A stretch of DNA of 64,000 nucleotides from Acanthochlamys bracteata (taxonomy: Eukaryota; Streptophyta; Magnoliopsida; Pandanales; Velloziaceae): positions 2,544,501-2,608,500 of the forward strand of contig CM034135.1 of NCBI GenBank assembly GCA_019914995.1. The letters run 5' to 3'. The position numbers and the translations under genes are program-made. How positions within the stretch are numbered: position 1 is the first letter of the stretch; each line of letters begins with the position of its first letter. Under the pieces are notes generated by a model. It saw only the letters and a program-made list of their open reading frames with translations. It made no database searches and was not told where the DNA came from. Positions 24,995 through 38,247 of this stretch are shown here, in pieces.

Positions 24995-27820
24995 ATGGCA
25001 CCAGTGGATCCGCACTCATTCACCGACTCCGGCGATCCATTCACAACCCACACGTCCCTTTCTCTCTACTTCGATTTCTCAACTCAAACAATCCACGGCA
25101 CAGCTCTCCTCTCCCTTCCTTCTCATTCTTCTCCTGCTCTAACTCTCGACACACGTTCTCTCACCATCTTAACAATCAGCGACCTAACAAATTCAAACGC
25201 TCCTCTTCAATTCACTCTATCTCCTTCAGTCGATCCAATCAAAGGCCAAGCGTTAACAATCACTCTCACTCCATCCACTACCAAAATTTTAATCCAGTTC
25301 TCTACTTCCCAATCTTCATCAGCTCTCCAATGGCTTTCACCGCGGCAGACTTCGTCAGGGACTCAACCCTTTGTTTACACTCAGTGCCAAGCAATCCATG
25401 CTCGGTCAATTTTCCCTTGCCAGGACACACCTGCTGCTCGGATTCGGTACTCCGCGTTGTTGAATATTCCGAGAGATTTATCTTCTGTTATGTCTGCTGC
25501 GAAAATCTCACGACGCGATCCGCTTGCTTCTGATTGTTTGGTTGAGGTGAGTTCGTCGTGGTGTTCGCCTGATAGGATTGTTGAGGAGTTCAATATGGAT
25601 CAGCCGATTCCGCCGTATTTATTCGCTTTTGCGAGCGGAGATATTTCGTCTCGCGATGTCGGACCGAGGACTAGAGTATATGCTGAAGGTGGGCCCTCGG
25701 TGCTTGATGCTGCGGCTAAGGAGTTTGCTGGGACTGAGGAGATGATTAGGGTTGGCGAATCATTGTTTGGGCCTTATGAGTGGGAAAGATTTGATTTGTT
25801 AGTGTTGCCGTCGAGCTTTCCATATGGTGGAATGGAGAACCCTAGGATGGTGTTTCTCACTCCGACAGTTCTCCGTGGTGATGCATCTGGTGCTCAGGTT
25901 GTTGCTCATGAGCTAGCACACAGCTGGACTGGGAATCTCATCACCAACAAGACTAATGAGCATTTCTGGCTCAATGAGGTTTTTTTTTTAAAACTTTGTG
26001 ATCCATAAGTTATTGCAATTAATTAATGTATTCAGAAGTGCGGTTCGTTCGTAGGGATTCACTACTTATGCAGAAAGGAGAATTGTTGAAGCAGTGCAGG
26101 GAGAGGCGCGGTCAGCTTTGAACATGGGAATAGGGTGGAAGGGACTGAATGACGAGATGGAGAGGTTCAAGGATAACATGGAGTTCACAAAGCTGAAGAA
26201 CAAGCAGGAGGGAATTGATCCGGATGATATCTACTCTCAAGTTCCTTATGAGAAGGGATTCCAGTTTCTCTGGCGCATTGAACGACAGGTATTTGTTGAC
26301 GCAAACTATCGTCAAACTCTTGGGTTTTAGTCTTTCTTTATTGTGAATTTTTTTAATTTCTAATTTGTTGTCCTATCTTCTACAGATTGGTCGCCCAGCA
26401 TTTGATGAGTTTCTGAAAAAGTACATTGCAAACTTCAAGTTTCAGTCAATAGATACAGAAACTTTTCTAGAGTTCTTGAAGGCCAATGTTCCTGGAATTG
26501 AGAACCAGATTGATCTCAAACAATGGACTGAGGGAATAGGAATCCCTCCAGATGCTGCTGAACCAGTCTCTAATATTTACTCTGAGATTGTGTCACTGGC
26601 ACAAGAATTTAAGCTTGGAAAGTTGCCTGAAGAGGATGATATTGTTGACTGGCATGGGCAGGAATGGGAGCTTTACTTAGAGAACCTTCCAAAACCGTCT
26701 GATTCTTTGCAGGTAACTCTCCTTTCCTAAATATACTGTTTGTATTTATATTGAGGTGATTGCTTGTAATGTTGGATATCCCTCAATTATTGATTGACAT
26801 TACATAACATCATGTGGCATCCCAACATTCTACCTTTAAAATGCATCTTTTGGCAGGGAGATACTACACATTCCAAGTCAGTTATTCCCCATTAGTGAAA
26901 GCATGCACTAATTACATTGAAGTTAGGAATTCCTAGACCTAGGTCCTAATATCCTTAGCGTTTTCTACACTAACAAACTGCAGATTCTTTCTCAATGTGT
27001 AACTTTCTTCATCATCATGCCATAATGACCTACCTTTTAGGTTAAGATTGTTCTCACACTAGGCTTCGCACGTACATGTATCTATGGACCTTTAGAAAAG
27101 GTACGTTACTTCTGTTAGGTTGTGCTTCGGAGATATTGGCATAAAATCTATAGACCTTTTGAGACCAGCAAGAACGAGTTCCATTCAAATATTACCTAGT
27201 CTCTTCTTGCATGAGTGGCATACTCAGTCATGCCTTCTGCATTCACTTACCGGCTTTGCTTGGGAATGGCTGTTGCTATGATATAAAAAACCATTTGAAA
27301 ATTTCGTTTGAAAGCTTCAGATGACTCATTTGCATAATGCAAATAATTTCTGAAAGTATTTTTAACAAGGGGCCTGTAATCTGCACCCACATAATTACTT
27401 TTTACTATTTTCTTTCCACTAAAAAATCATTGTATATCCACTTTCTGATGCTAATGGGATATAGCTGCCAATTCTTCTTAGCGTCACTTTTTCATTCCCC
27501 ATTAATCCCTTGGTCTGATGCAGCTTGCAGCTCTGGATGCACGTTATGGTCTGTCCGAGTCCAATGATTGGGAGGTCAAGATTGCTTTCTTTAATCTTGC
27601 AATTCCATCAGGTTGCAAGCAGTATTTTGGGGAAATTGAGAAGGCTTTGAAATGTGTTGGGCGAATGAAATACTTGCGCCCCCTGTACACTGCTTTGGTG
27701 CAAGGCGTGGGAAAAGAAGAAGAGAAGATGCTTGCCAAACGAATCTTCTCTGAGGCGCGAGAATGTTATCATCCTATAGCTCAAGGTGTTGTTGAATCTA
27801 TTCTTTCCAAGCACAGTTAG
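24995..27820 (+). CDS. Leukotriene-A4-hydrolase-type M1 aminopeptidase
   Basis: Zinc metallopeptidase of family M1, LTA4H subgroup. Plant members are cytosolic aminopeptidases with epoxide-hydrolase ancestry. Exons: 24995-25978, 26055-26288, 26386-26712, 27524-27820; sum 1842 nt, 613 residues, the usual length. The exopeptidase motif GGMENP precedes the zinc site HELAH (residues 305-309), with the third ligand Glu at 328 in NEGFTTY, the exact HExxH-x18-E spacing of active enzymes. The third exon covers the start of the C-terminal helical domain. Translation begins at MAPVDPHSFTDSGDP, just before the N-terminal beta domain. An overlapping frame from 24868 is a shadow. Intron 3 (811 bp) holds nothing recognisable. 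Confidence 0.95.
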
Positions 27821-28980
27821 CTGACAGAGGATAGACTAGCTGACAGAGGATAGACCTATAACTAAGACTGCTGATAGGCTTAATCCAACTTTTGTACTAG
27901 TGATTTCGCACTGTAACAGATGGGAGCGACCTTCCTGACCTGTGTAATATGCATACAGGTCATCAGTTACTCCCTTACAGGCTTCTACTGAATACTTTGC
28001 TTTAGCTCTGTTATGGATCTATTTGAAATAATGCTCTGCTGTTTCTTAATATGCATCTTGATTCCACGCATGTTACCTTGGAGTTGTTATGCTGCAAGTT
28101 ACCATTTGGTTATAAACCTCTTTCACTGTATTCATACCCTAGACTTGAAATTCAGTTTTCGTTTCTGATCAATTATATCAGCATGAGAACACATGTTAAC
28201 TAAAACAATTATGAAATATAATGTATCAAAATACAAATAATCTTGCCGAAATAAAAATAACTTTATTTTTTTATTTTAAAAAAAGTATATATATATATAT
28301 TACCACTTAGAGTTCACTTAACTATTCCAAATATTTTTAACAAGTTTTTATAATATTATAGAATTTTTTTTTAAAAAGTTAAAAATAGAAATATATAAGC
28401 ACTTAAATATCACTCGCAAACAGAGCACTAAGGTAGTGAAGAGTGCGTGTGTTTGTACTCATCTGAGTACTTACTAGTTATTTGAAAATGTATATTCATC
28501 TACATAAATCTCAATTTCATCTTTACAGAAGTAATCTTAAGGATTAACTAATGAGTGCCTGAATCTGTACTTTTAAATGAGTCGCAAAATGATTCACACC
28601 ATTTTTTTTTTGTTTGCCAAAAGCACCGTACATGAAAACATAAAGCAATAATATCTGGAGACTGGAAATGTGATTTTGGGAAAATTTTAACAGCCATGTA
28701 GCAATGAACATGCCCATAACCTTATTTACTCAGGATGATGCTTTGAGAAAAAATTTTACAGCATCAAGATCATAAAACACTAACAGTTATTGAAGACGAA
28801 TGGTGAAAAAGCACCAAATGTCGTTGGTACAAAGGTGCCGACATGTTGATTTGGGACGATTACCTGCCTGCAAGGTGTTAATTTTGAAAAATCTCCCAGG
28901 AGAAAGAAAGTATGCAATATCTCTTGAGATCTTGCAGGGAAGTGGAATACGCTCTCATAGATTCTACGAGCTTCAAATGC
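27821..28980. other. Shared 3' region of convergent genes
   Basis: The peptidase (rightward) and the enoyl reductase (leftward) end here, so both 3'UTRs lie in this stretch. A duplicated word, agctgacagaggatagac, occurs in tandem at about 27820-27855. A TA microsatellite sits at 28286-28301 in an AT-rich tract. No gene is seen. Confidence 0.5.
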
Positions 28981-31900
28981 CTAAAATTTGATAATCTGTT
29001 TGGGCTGGCTGCCTTGTTTACCAAGTGCCTTGTCCAACGCTATACTGAAATCACAGAAAGGAACTAGATCCATCCTGCATAAAGATCCTTTTGATGTTAG
29101 GAACTAAGAGCCAAGAACGGTCAAAAACATAAATATCTTGACAACTTTACTGAGAATTCCAGAGGGTGAGTTCAAAAGGTTAACCAAATTAGGCAAAAAC
29201 TAGTAGCATATAAGCGGTATGCATACTCATATTTGAGCTTCCCACTTTCCACAAGATTCAATAGGTGGTCTATCTTCTTTCTGCTGTCCTCTGTCTTATC
29301 AGCACCCATCCACTTTTGTAGCCAAAACCCACGTAGCGAAAGATCCTGATGAAGAGTGTTTATTCATGGACAAAAGGACATATTAAAATTATCATATGTA
29401 TATAGGATGCACCCATTTAAAAATAGCTCAGACGCAATATCCAGCATGCAATTATGAAATTTATAGTTAAAAAAAGAGAAAGTACATTGATAGGAAATGC
29501 AATAATGTACCATTACAATGCAGAGTTTCAATCAGAAATACCTTTACAAGTGTTTAAAATCTAGAAAAGAACTGAACGCCACCGATGCAAATGCATTATA
29601 ATCTACTAGACTTGAAAAGATTTATCTTAAAATTATACCAAACTGATTGTCCTGAGAAACGCAAGGCTAATAACACCACCTATAAAGTTCTTGAATAAAA
29701 ATCTAGACGTGCTCACCTTAAATATAAATGCGGAGGTAGAAACAGTGATGGGCCTTTTAGACATACCACCATAGGTTACCATAGTTCCTCCTTGCCTGTA
29801 TAGCAAAGTTCATAAAGTTTTGATTCTTTCTGGGAGTCCCATGGAAACACTAAAATTTATGAAAGCCTCCAAATTCACCTCAACAGCTTAAGGACTAATG
29901 AAGCTGCATTTCCACCTACGCAGTTGAATCCTAGAGCAGGCTCCGGTACACCCTGAAAATATTTGCATAAATCGGATGATAAAGGTGAAGAAAAATATAC
30001 AATAATGGAGCCATTCAATATGTGATTCAGAATGTTTAGGAAGAGCACAAGACATTCAAGAAGAACTTCATGATTCCGCAATGAAAACAGCGTAAGACAC
30101 AGATACACAAAAAAACAGGGTAACTTTAAACTGAGTGTGACATACCAGTAGGCTCTTGATATCCTTCACATCCAACTGGGATTCCGTATACACCTCATCA
30201 GCACCTAGCTTCTTAAGTTTCTCCTTAGCTTCTTCTGATCCAGCTCTGCAAAGAATATAAGCACCTAGTGAAAAGCTTTATGAATATTAAAACTGAACTT
30301 GTTCCTTGAGACATTTGCTTCAAAAGTTGAAGGAACAAATTATGCAGCTAGAATGACATTCAAGCTTCGACTTTATTAGCTGGAAGCAGCAAATATGTCA
30401 ACTAGAGTCAAATGGGAAGCCTAAAATGAAACCGGTTGAATTAGTTGAAAAAGCAATTAAACTTCAAGAATGACCTCGATAGAATTGATTAAAGAAGGAT
30501 CTTGAGAACCAGGAACAGGGAAGCGACAAGAAGAATTGGACTGTTATACTTGCTCTGAGAATGGAACGTAATCTCACTAATGCTTTTCACCAATATAAAG
30601 CCAGAAACCTTCTTAGATGTTCATAGATAGTAATACAAGTATGATAGGATCTACAAAATGCTCCTCAGATTATTGGAAACTACATGGGAAAGAAAGAAGA
30701 GGAAAGAATCAAGAATAGAAAATATTAACTGCTAATTACATTTACCTGTCTCTTATTATGTTTATACTATGGACGCCCTGAGCTCGTGCAAGCTGGATAA
30801 TGCACTGGCCCACCATGCTGGTAGCACCATTTTGAACAATAGCATCGCCTAATCATTAGATGGTCAAATCGTTACATAGCAAATGTAGGTAGCAATTTTC
30901 AAAACATGCTCAAATACCTGATTTCAATTGAACAAAATCTTCAAGCATTCTTAGGGCTGTTAGAGGATTTACTGTAATTGTAGCAGCATACTCCAATGGA
31001 ATGTTCTTGTTTACTTTGTGCCACAGACTTTTCTCTTTTACAACATAAGTTTGCCATATCCCTAAGAAGCACACAATTTGCTCATTACATTAAAGGAGTG
31101 ATAGAAATAAACAACATAAGTTACCCTTACAGAAATTCAAAGCAAGCAAGAATCTAAGCACGCACTGAAGAATTAAAACTACATTCAATGTAATGAAATC
31201 CATTTTCTTGAGTGTTTAAAATGGCATTTATTACTTGCTTGTTTGAAAGTATATGTTATTAGAGTGAACAAAGAATGTGAATATACCAGATGATGGAGGA
31301 GATGGTATGACTCTGTCACCTACTGAAAGATGCTTCACTGCTGAACCCGTAGAATATACTTCACCAACTCCTTCATATCCCCCTACTGCTGGTAGTGAAG
31401 GCTTTACAGGGTAGACACCTAGGCAGGTATACATAAAACAATGCAATCCTTGCCATGATTATAGAGTTTGATAAACAGGTTTATACAATACAAAGGCTCA
31501 ACCTTGTGAGTTGCATTTCTCACCTTCTATTCTATTAATATCAGATGGATTAATCGGAGCTGCGAGCATCTTCACACAAACATCATTTTCTTTCAGTTCA
31601 ACCGGTGGCAGGTCTACCACCCTGATAGCAGAGTAACCAGATTAGATATTAAAATCCTACACTAACTTCCACATTACTACATTTTACTACAATTGCGCAA
31701 TCAAGGTTTCTCATACACAGGACTCATAGCTACAACTTTTATATATTCAGTTAAATTCGATTTCAAGAACACATACAACTAAATTGCTTCAATTCTATAG
31801 TAAATATATATTGTTTATATTTGTTTCACATTTTTGCTTTGCATGCTCACGAGAATGGGTATGTTTTAGAAAATTCCATACAGGAGATTCAGAAATGTTT

Positions 31901-32102
31901 CACAGAGAGAGAGAGAGAGAGAGAGAGACCTGGTGACCTGGTCCGGAGGGCCTTGCTGGTCGTAGACGATAGCTTTAGAGGGCGGCGACAAGCTAACCGA
32001 AAAATCTCTGACTGTAAAGATTCGTTTACGCCGCTGATAAACCGCTCGACTGCTGCCGCGCGCCACTGTGAGCCCTCGGAGAATTGTCCTCAGCGACTCC
32101 AT
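28981..32102 (-). CDS. Mitochondrial trans-2-enoyl-CoA/ACP reductase (MECR type)
   Basis: NADPH-dependent medium-chain dehydrogenase/reductase that does the last reduction of mitochondrial fatty acid synthesis, feeding lipoate production. Ten exons: 31930-32102, 31524-31621, 31287-31418, 30918-31061, 30746-30848, 30146-30245, 29879-29952, 29717-29795, 29227-29345, 28981-29074; 1116 nt, 371 residues. The Arg-rich, acid-free N-terminus is a typical mitochondrial presequence. Family landmarks are [24 protein letters not shown], the nucleotide-binding [25 protein letters not shown] and VTYGGMS. An in-frame ATG 36 bases upstream (32138) would add 12 residues; [10 protein letters not shown] is preferred but not proven. 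The first intron starts inside a CT microsatellite. Confidence 0.95.
31904..31928. repeat. (AG)n microsatellite at a splice donor
   Basis: About 12 AG units. On the gene strand of the enoyl reductase the tract reads GTCTCTCT... and forms the first bases of intron 1. Confidence 0.9.
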
Positions 32103-32369
32103 TCTTCTACAAGGTTCTAGATAGCGAGTAGCAATCACAGATTCACAGTGAAAATTTCTTGCTTTTTTACTTTAATAGAAAAATGCAGTATTATTAGATG
32201 CTAATTAATTCAATAGAAGAAAACACGGTTTTTAAAAAGTCTTTTTTTAATTTTTTTTAATTTTTGGCTTTTTAGAACTGCCTACTATACAGAAACCTGC
32301 CTGGATCTGGCGCGTGTTTGAAATTCGACCTCAGGAGTTTCAGGTAATGAAAAATTTTCAATAAAATAT
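32103..32369. promoter_or_regulatory. Probable bidirectional promoter
   Basis: Only 267 bp separate the start codon of the enoyl reductase (leftward) from the most upstream in-frame ATG of the AAED1-like gene (rightward), or 333 bp if the second ATG is used. Both leaders and both promoters must fit here. No TATA box is evident in the right place for either gene. Confidence 0.5.
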
Positions 32370-35300
32370 ATGGAATTCGAACGAGAAGAAACAGAACACC
32401 AAAAGCAGCGGCAGCTGAAGCCTCTATCGATACCAATGCCGATAATTATTCCGGCAACCGGTGCTCCAGCGACAGTTTTCTCTCGTTACAATCACAATAG
32501 GGGAAGGACGAATTCTATCGCAGTGATCTCTAGCGATCGCTTGCTTTCCTCTGTTCAAATTCGGTTCAGAAAAAACAAGCGAGAGTTTGCACTTTCACCG
32601 GTTGTTTTCTCGGCGATGTCGAACTCTTCTGGTAATTGATTAGCTTTACTTATTGATCCAAGAGAAATTGCAAACTCGTTGTCTACCAACTCTGGTAACT
32701 ACTTATGTACATGGTCTTATATGTTTTGTTTTCTCCTCCCAGTCACGCATCAGAGATGATTTGGTTGATTCGTCAGTTCAGTTGTTTGCAATTTGCAGTA
32801 GTTTTCTCTCTGGTGACAGTACTGTAGTTTCTTATACCAATCCATCATGGTCTTTACGGAAAAAAGATTTAAATCTAGTTGTCTTATTTTCTTAGAGAAT
32901 TGAAAAACAAATTATAAGCTCTAACGAATATAGAAGTGTGATGGGGAACATCGTTCTATAGGTGCTTGGGTAGGTATCACTCAGTAATGAATTGATGTAC
33001 AACCAATTTTGCATAGATCTATGGATAATGTGCTCTCCCCTCCCTGCTGTTAAAGAGCAAGTTATTTTGCTTGTAATTTCTTCTCATCTTCCTTGTAGCA
33101 AAACTTAATTAAAGAGTCATCAAAAAATAGGTTGAGTAAAGTTTCATTAGCCATTTTCATACTACTGGTCTTTATGCTAGTTCAACTTGTTTGGGGAAAA
33201 CCGATGTTTAGAACAGGACTCTATAAGAAGTATAGAGGAAGTTTCTCTTGCATTGTGCTCATGCATCTAGAGAAGAACTTGACTAAAACGAGAGGGTTTA
33301 TGACCAACTTGCTACAGTGGTTTCTTTTTACATTTAGAGCAAAGTATCAAAGCTTCAAGAGGTCACACCAATAGGCACCAATGATGTTAAAATGCATTCT
33401 TTTCAAGTTTCCTCACAAGTTTTAAACATACAACTTTGATTATTCTTTCTTTTGCTTCTGCTAGGAACCACAGATGCCTCCATTGAAGATATGACAAACA
33501 AATTGAAAGAAGTGCATGTCTATGATATAAATGGAAATGCTACTTCCGTCATTGATCTGTGGAGAGATAGGAAAGCTGTAGTTGCTTTTGCTCGACATTT
33601 TGGGTACGTCGCTATTTTCTACATCTCATTTTGAGTTATAACTCCTTAGATGATTCTTCTGGCTAGCAATGTATTTCTTTTTTCCTTCTATTCAGATGTG
33701 TTCTTTGTCGTAAGCGAGCTGATCTCCTTGCCTCCAACAAGGTAGCGAATTTTCTAAATCTTGCAGATACAGTCTGCAGGCAACCTATGATAGTTTATCT
33801 GTTATCGGCACTCTCTTACAGGATTCAATGGATGCAGCTGGTGTTGCTCTAGCTTTGATTGGGCCAGGTAATGTTGATCAGGTAAGGATATAGTTTGGAA
33901 CTCATGAATTCTACTATTGCATATGTTTGCGAACCCTGCATAGTCCTTTACTGGTTAACATTGGTTAGAGTAGTTAGCCAACTAAGGTACTAATTTGCTA
34001 CCTTTTAGTATCTTCAGGTTTTCATGTTGTTAGTACAGACCAGTATAATCTCTCCAGATGCCTTGTTCGAAGGACTAATCTATGTATGTCTCTTAAAGAA
34101 ATACTATAATGGTTCAAGTCTTAGTTGAATACAGATGCTGTGTTAGATAAATCAGTTATTGCTCTCTCATGACTACATACTGCTTTTAGTGTATGTAATA
34201 GAGCCAATGACTTGTTTCGTCATTATTAAATTGACTCAGTGGCCATTGTTTTATCATGGGAATGACAATATGTTTGTTCAAACAAATGCAACTTTTTGGT
34301 ATTGAAGCCTGTGCCTTTAAAATAGATTAAGGCTTCATGGTCAAGCCTTAAATTTGAGGTTGTGATACTGAATGTGTTGTAATTGGCTTATGTAGCTCTA
34401 GTCCATGATCTTACTCACTCGCATTTTCTACTAAATGGTCCACTTTCAAATTCATGCTGCTTGCGAGTCATTTATAAGTGCATTGCAATATTCTAATTCC
34501 TGATGTCCCGAAATTTCTAGGCAAGGGCATTTGCAGAGCAGACCAAATTTAAAGGAGGTAAACCGTTCCTTTTTTTCATGCTGTGTTTATCTAGGAATAC
34601 CTTAATGAATTGATATGGTATTTATATGACATGTTTTTGTGTTAAATCAGCCAAATTAACAAATGGTCTTCTTGACAATATGCAATTGCTTCTGATAAAA
34701 AAGTTAGCATTATAACTCTTACAAAAATGCTTGGAGTTTATTTTATTAACAAATATCATTGCTGTTTACTGTCTACAGAGGTCTATGCTGATCCCAATCA
34801 CTCTTCCTTTGATGCCCTTAGTTTTGTCTCTGGGATAACTACCACCTTCACCCCATTGGTACCTAGCTAGCAAAACAGTGTAGCTTCTTTGATTATTTAG
34901 GATGCTGTGCTGTATAAGGACAGAATATATTGTAAGCTAGCTTGTGTTTCCGCTGACCTTTTTTTGTAACATCTCAGGCTGGGATGAAAATATTGCAGTT
35001 ATATATGGAAGGATATAGACAGGATTGGGGCCTTTCATTTGAAAAGGACACAGTGTCCAAGGGTGGTTGGTAGGTAATCCATGCTCAAACTCATACCTTC
35101 ATGTTATAGCATTTTTATCAAGTTTGGTTGGAAATAATATGTTCATGGAAGAATGTGATTCATGTTGTTGCTGCATATAAGAAGGATTTGGCTAACGACT
35201 TTCTAGTCTGTTTCTGATGGTTTCTTTCTATATTGGCTACAGCGTAATGAGAATTGAATCCACAGGTATTTGGCTGTGATTTGCAGCAAAGTTGATGTGA

Positions 35301-36030
35301 TAAGATATATAGCTTGTAATTGAATAGCAAAACTAACAATTTATCTAATGCTTGGCTAATTTGAATTGAAGTTAGGCTATCAAATACCATTATATGGCTG
35401 TTCTTTCACTCTTCCTGAATCCTTCTAATCTATATAAGGAGATTCCCAGTCTTTCATTTTTTAAGTTGAGTTTGATCGTGATATTCACTTACACGAAGTG
35501 CTTTTCTATTCTGACTTGTGAAGAATGATTTATGACAAATTGGTCTATATCCCATTCTGTTTTACTTATTATTTAACTCTTTAATGAAATCTGTAGTCAG
35601 TTTTCTTGCACTGTTAAAATGCTCTATGACAATCTCTTGAAGTTTAATCAAGAAGTCCTCTGTATTTTCAGGCAGCAGGGTGGGATCCTTGTTGCTGGTC
35701 CAGGAATAAGTAATATTACATATCTGCATAGGGTAAGTACCTTTGTCATTATCAGGGAGTTCTTCGTTCCTAGCAATTTTGCATAATGTATTCCATGCAA
35801 TAATATTTTACCGAAAACAATGGTGAGACAAGGGACTGTTATCTTGGCTAGCGTCCAAGCTTTCATTTTTAATGTCTTCTTGGTTCTGGAAGCAAAGATT
35901 CAATACGTCTGCTTCAGTTGTGCGTCTAGAAGTTTAAGGTGAAATTCTTATTTTTATGTTTTTGTAACAGGACAAGGAAGCGGGAGATGATCCTGATGTA
36001 CAGGATGTCCTGAAAGCTTGTTGCAAATAA
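32370..36030 (+). CDS. AAED1/PRXL2-type thioredoxin-fold protein, probably plastid
   Basis: Peroxiredoxin-like (AhpC/TSA) protein with a thioredoxin fold; plant members are predicted chloroplast proteins of unsettled redox function. Exons: 32370-32631, 33465-33603, 33696-33741, 33822-33881, 34521-34557, 34779-34858, 34978-35069, 35672-35732, 35971-36030; 837 nt, 278 residues. Motifs: LWRDRKAVVAFARHFGCVLC with a CxxC (CVLC) at the first helix, ALIGPGNVDQARAF, VYADPNHSSFDAL, and the C-terminal GGILVAGPGISNITYLHRD. The second methionine (32436, MPIIIPATG) opens a Ser/Arg-rich, acid-poor segment that fits a transit peptide, so the true protein may be 256 residues. Intron 1 is 833 bp. Confidence 0.9.
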
Positions 36031-38155
36031 CCATCCTTATGTAACATGGAATTACTCAGTGCTTTTGAGCGCTTTGATCAGGAACTGGGAAGGTGATCGC
36101 TGAATCTTGCATGTTCTTTTTGTGTAGCCTATTTCAAGGTCTGAAGGTTGCATATCGAACTAGTTTAAGTTTCACCATCTTCTAGGTTATGAAGAGCATT
36201 ACTTTTCCCGGTTAGATCATTCATTAGTTTGGCTCTCCTTAATCTTTAAGAATTTTCTAATAGCTCCATGGTTTCCCTTTAGGCTTGTTCATTGACGAGA
36301 TAAATCTGCAAATGGCAAGTATTTCAAGCAGATAGCTTGGCAAGCTTGGGATTGCTAAGGTTTGGGAATCAGCAGCTTGGTTGATATGTGAAGCAAACAG
36401 AGAGGATTTAAAGACTTTCTATTCTTATAACAGTAACTGTGATATACAAAAGCACATAAATTTTGCGTAAATAGTAATTGACCTACTGATACATGTATAA
36501 AAGCTCCTGATGGAGATAGATCGAGCAAGTAAACATTCCAGAATAAAAGCATAGGAAGTCATTAACGCAACTGGAATTAAAAGCACTGTATGGATAGAAT
36601 AAGTAAACAAATGTAACTAGGATACAAGCAGTTACTCCCAGCAAGTATGAAACACTCAATAATTAGAAACCCTAACCAGTTCCAAGACCACCAATTATGG
36701 CTATAAATATGCATGCATTATCATAGGGCCTACCAAGGACTAGAACATTTTCTTTCGATTTATGGAAGGGTTTTAGCTAGGTCTTGTTGTTTTATTGCCG
36801 TAGCTTAAAGAATGACAGCGGCTAATAGCTGACGGCTCCGACCCTTCCCTTTCAATGATATTTATAAGCACATGATGGAATGTGTTGTTCTTATTTTCAC
36901 TATTTTACCCACCCTTGTTTTCCCTTATCAGATCAAACATATCCTCAATATTAATGGTTAGCTTAGTCTTTCATGGACTGATATTCTAGTTCGTTATATT
37001 CCATCTTATATCGACACGTAGAAAAACCAGTATAGAGCTCATACTCCTTGCAACAAACAGTAAAGACACTAAGGGCGTGTTTTAATTCACCGGAACTCTA
37101 GTTTCTCCCGTCCGATTTGGAGTTCCGGTGAGTTTCCGTGTTTCAATTGTATAAAAAATTCAGAACTCCACTTTCACATACGAAACTCTACTTTCAACTT
37201 TTTTATTTACACATCTTTTAACTATATTTTTCAATTTTCAACACACTTTCAAAATCTATTAAAACACAAATACTGAACTCCACTTTCATTTTATTTTTCA
37301 AAAAATTCTACTTTCTATTTTTCACTTTTACGTAACTAAGTTACGGGCATTTGAAACACGCCCTAAATACTAGTTTATCAACACTCCAAATTTTATTTTT
37401 TTAAAATTTATTTTAAATAATTTTTTATCAAAAAAATTATTTTAAAATTCAATTTTAAGCATATTATTAATATAAAAATTTATTTTTATTAAATATTTTT
37501 AATTTTTAATTTAATTTTTTTAATTTACTATCTTTTTAAAAATTTAAATTTACTCACTTTATGGTCTAGATAAACACGGCCTAAGTGGCAGATAATGGTA
37601 GAATTAATTTTGTGTTCATCGTTTCTCCAAATGTGAATAGTGGCTAGTGGCCCCACTTTTACGTGATGAGGCCTGTGTGGGGGACAAAAAAGAAAAAAAC
37701 GGTGATGGTGAAGGCAAAGTGGGTAAGACCGAGACGGTAATGAAACTTCAGAAAAATTGGCTATCAAGCTCAAAGCCACCATGGTGCCAGACAGTTTAGA
37801 TACCGACGGCGCTTACGTGGCCTCGACAATTTCAATTTTTTTCTCTTTACTGTCGTCCCTAGTCTCATACATAAGAAAGTTCCAATGAACCAATTTATGT
37901 GCCGAAAATTCTTTTAAAAAATCTTTTTACAAGTCAAAGCCGAGCCGTGCTAACATGGAAATATATAGAGAAGAAGTTCGTGTCGTGTTGCAGTGCTGCC
38001 GTTTGAAATTGGATTAACAGCTTGGAGCACAGTTGGGCTCTTACGAAAATTTCTTGAGAATCTTTTGATACATGGAACATCACTAGTTAGTGTGGGGACC
38101 TTTTAGCTCTTTCTTGGATGCGAAGTCTTCTTACTCATTCATTGGCTCCTACACT
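36031..38155. other. Spacer with one MITE
   Basis: Begins with the 3'UTR of the AAED1-like gene. A MITE lies at 37073-37363 and AT-rich DNA follows. The end is the promoter of the small gene at 38248. Short open frames here show no domain. Confidence 0.5.
37073..37363. mobile_element. Tourist-like MITE (PIF/Harbinger type), copy A
   Basis: 291 bp with inverted ends GGGCGTGTTTTAA and GGGCGTGTTTCAA (right end reverse-complemented), flanked by a 3-bp duplication TAA at 37070-37072 and 37364-37366. A 3-bp TWA-type target duplication with GGG...CCC ends is characteristic of PIF/Harbinger MITEs. The body has no coding capacity. Confidence 0.75.
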
Positions 38156-38163
38156 CTATATGA
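38156..38163 (+). promoter_or_regulatory. TATA box of the small gene
   Basis: CTATATGA lies 85-92 bases before the start codon at 38248, with an inverted CCAAT box (ATTGG) about 15 bases further upstream and a CT-rich leader between. The spacing fits a plant class II core promoter. Confidence 0.55.
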
Positions 38164-38247
38164 ACGCCTTCGTTCATTCCCCCCAACACTCTCTCATCTA
38201 CTACTAAACAAAATTTCTCCAAATTAAACACTCTATACACCAAGAGA

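Noticed and set aside
24868-25533. 221-codon frame overlapping the M1 peptidase start
   Set aside because: It is a shifted frame of the first peptidase exon; the true frame carries the zinc site and M1 motifs.
33132-33374. 80-codon frame in intron 1 of the AAED1-like gene with a signal-peptide-like start
   Set aside because: Starts with a hydrophobic run but lies wholly within a spliced intron, with no promoter, domain or cysteine pattern to support a secreted peptide.
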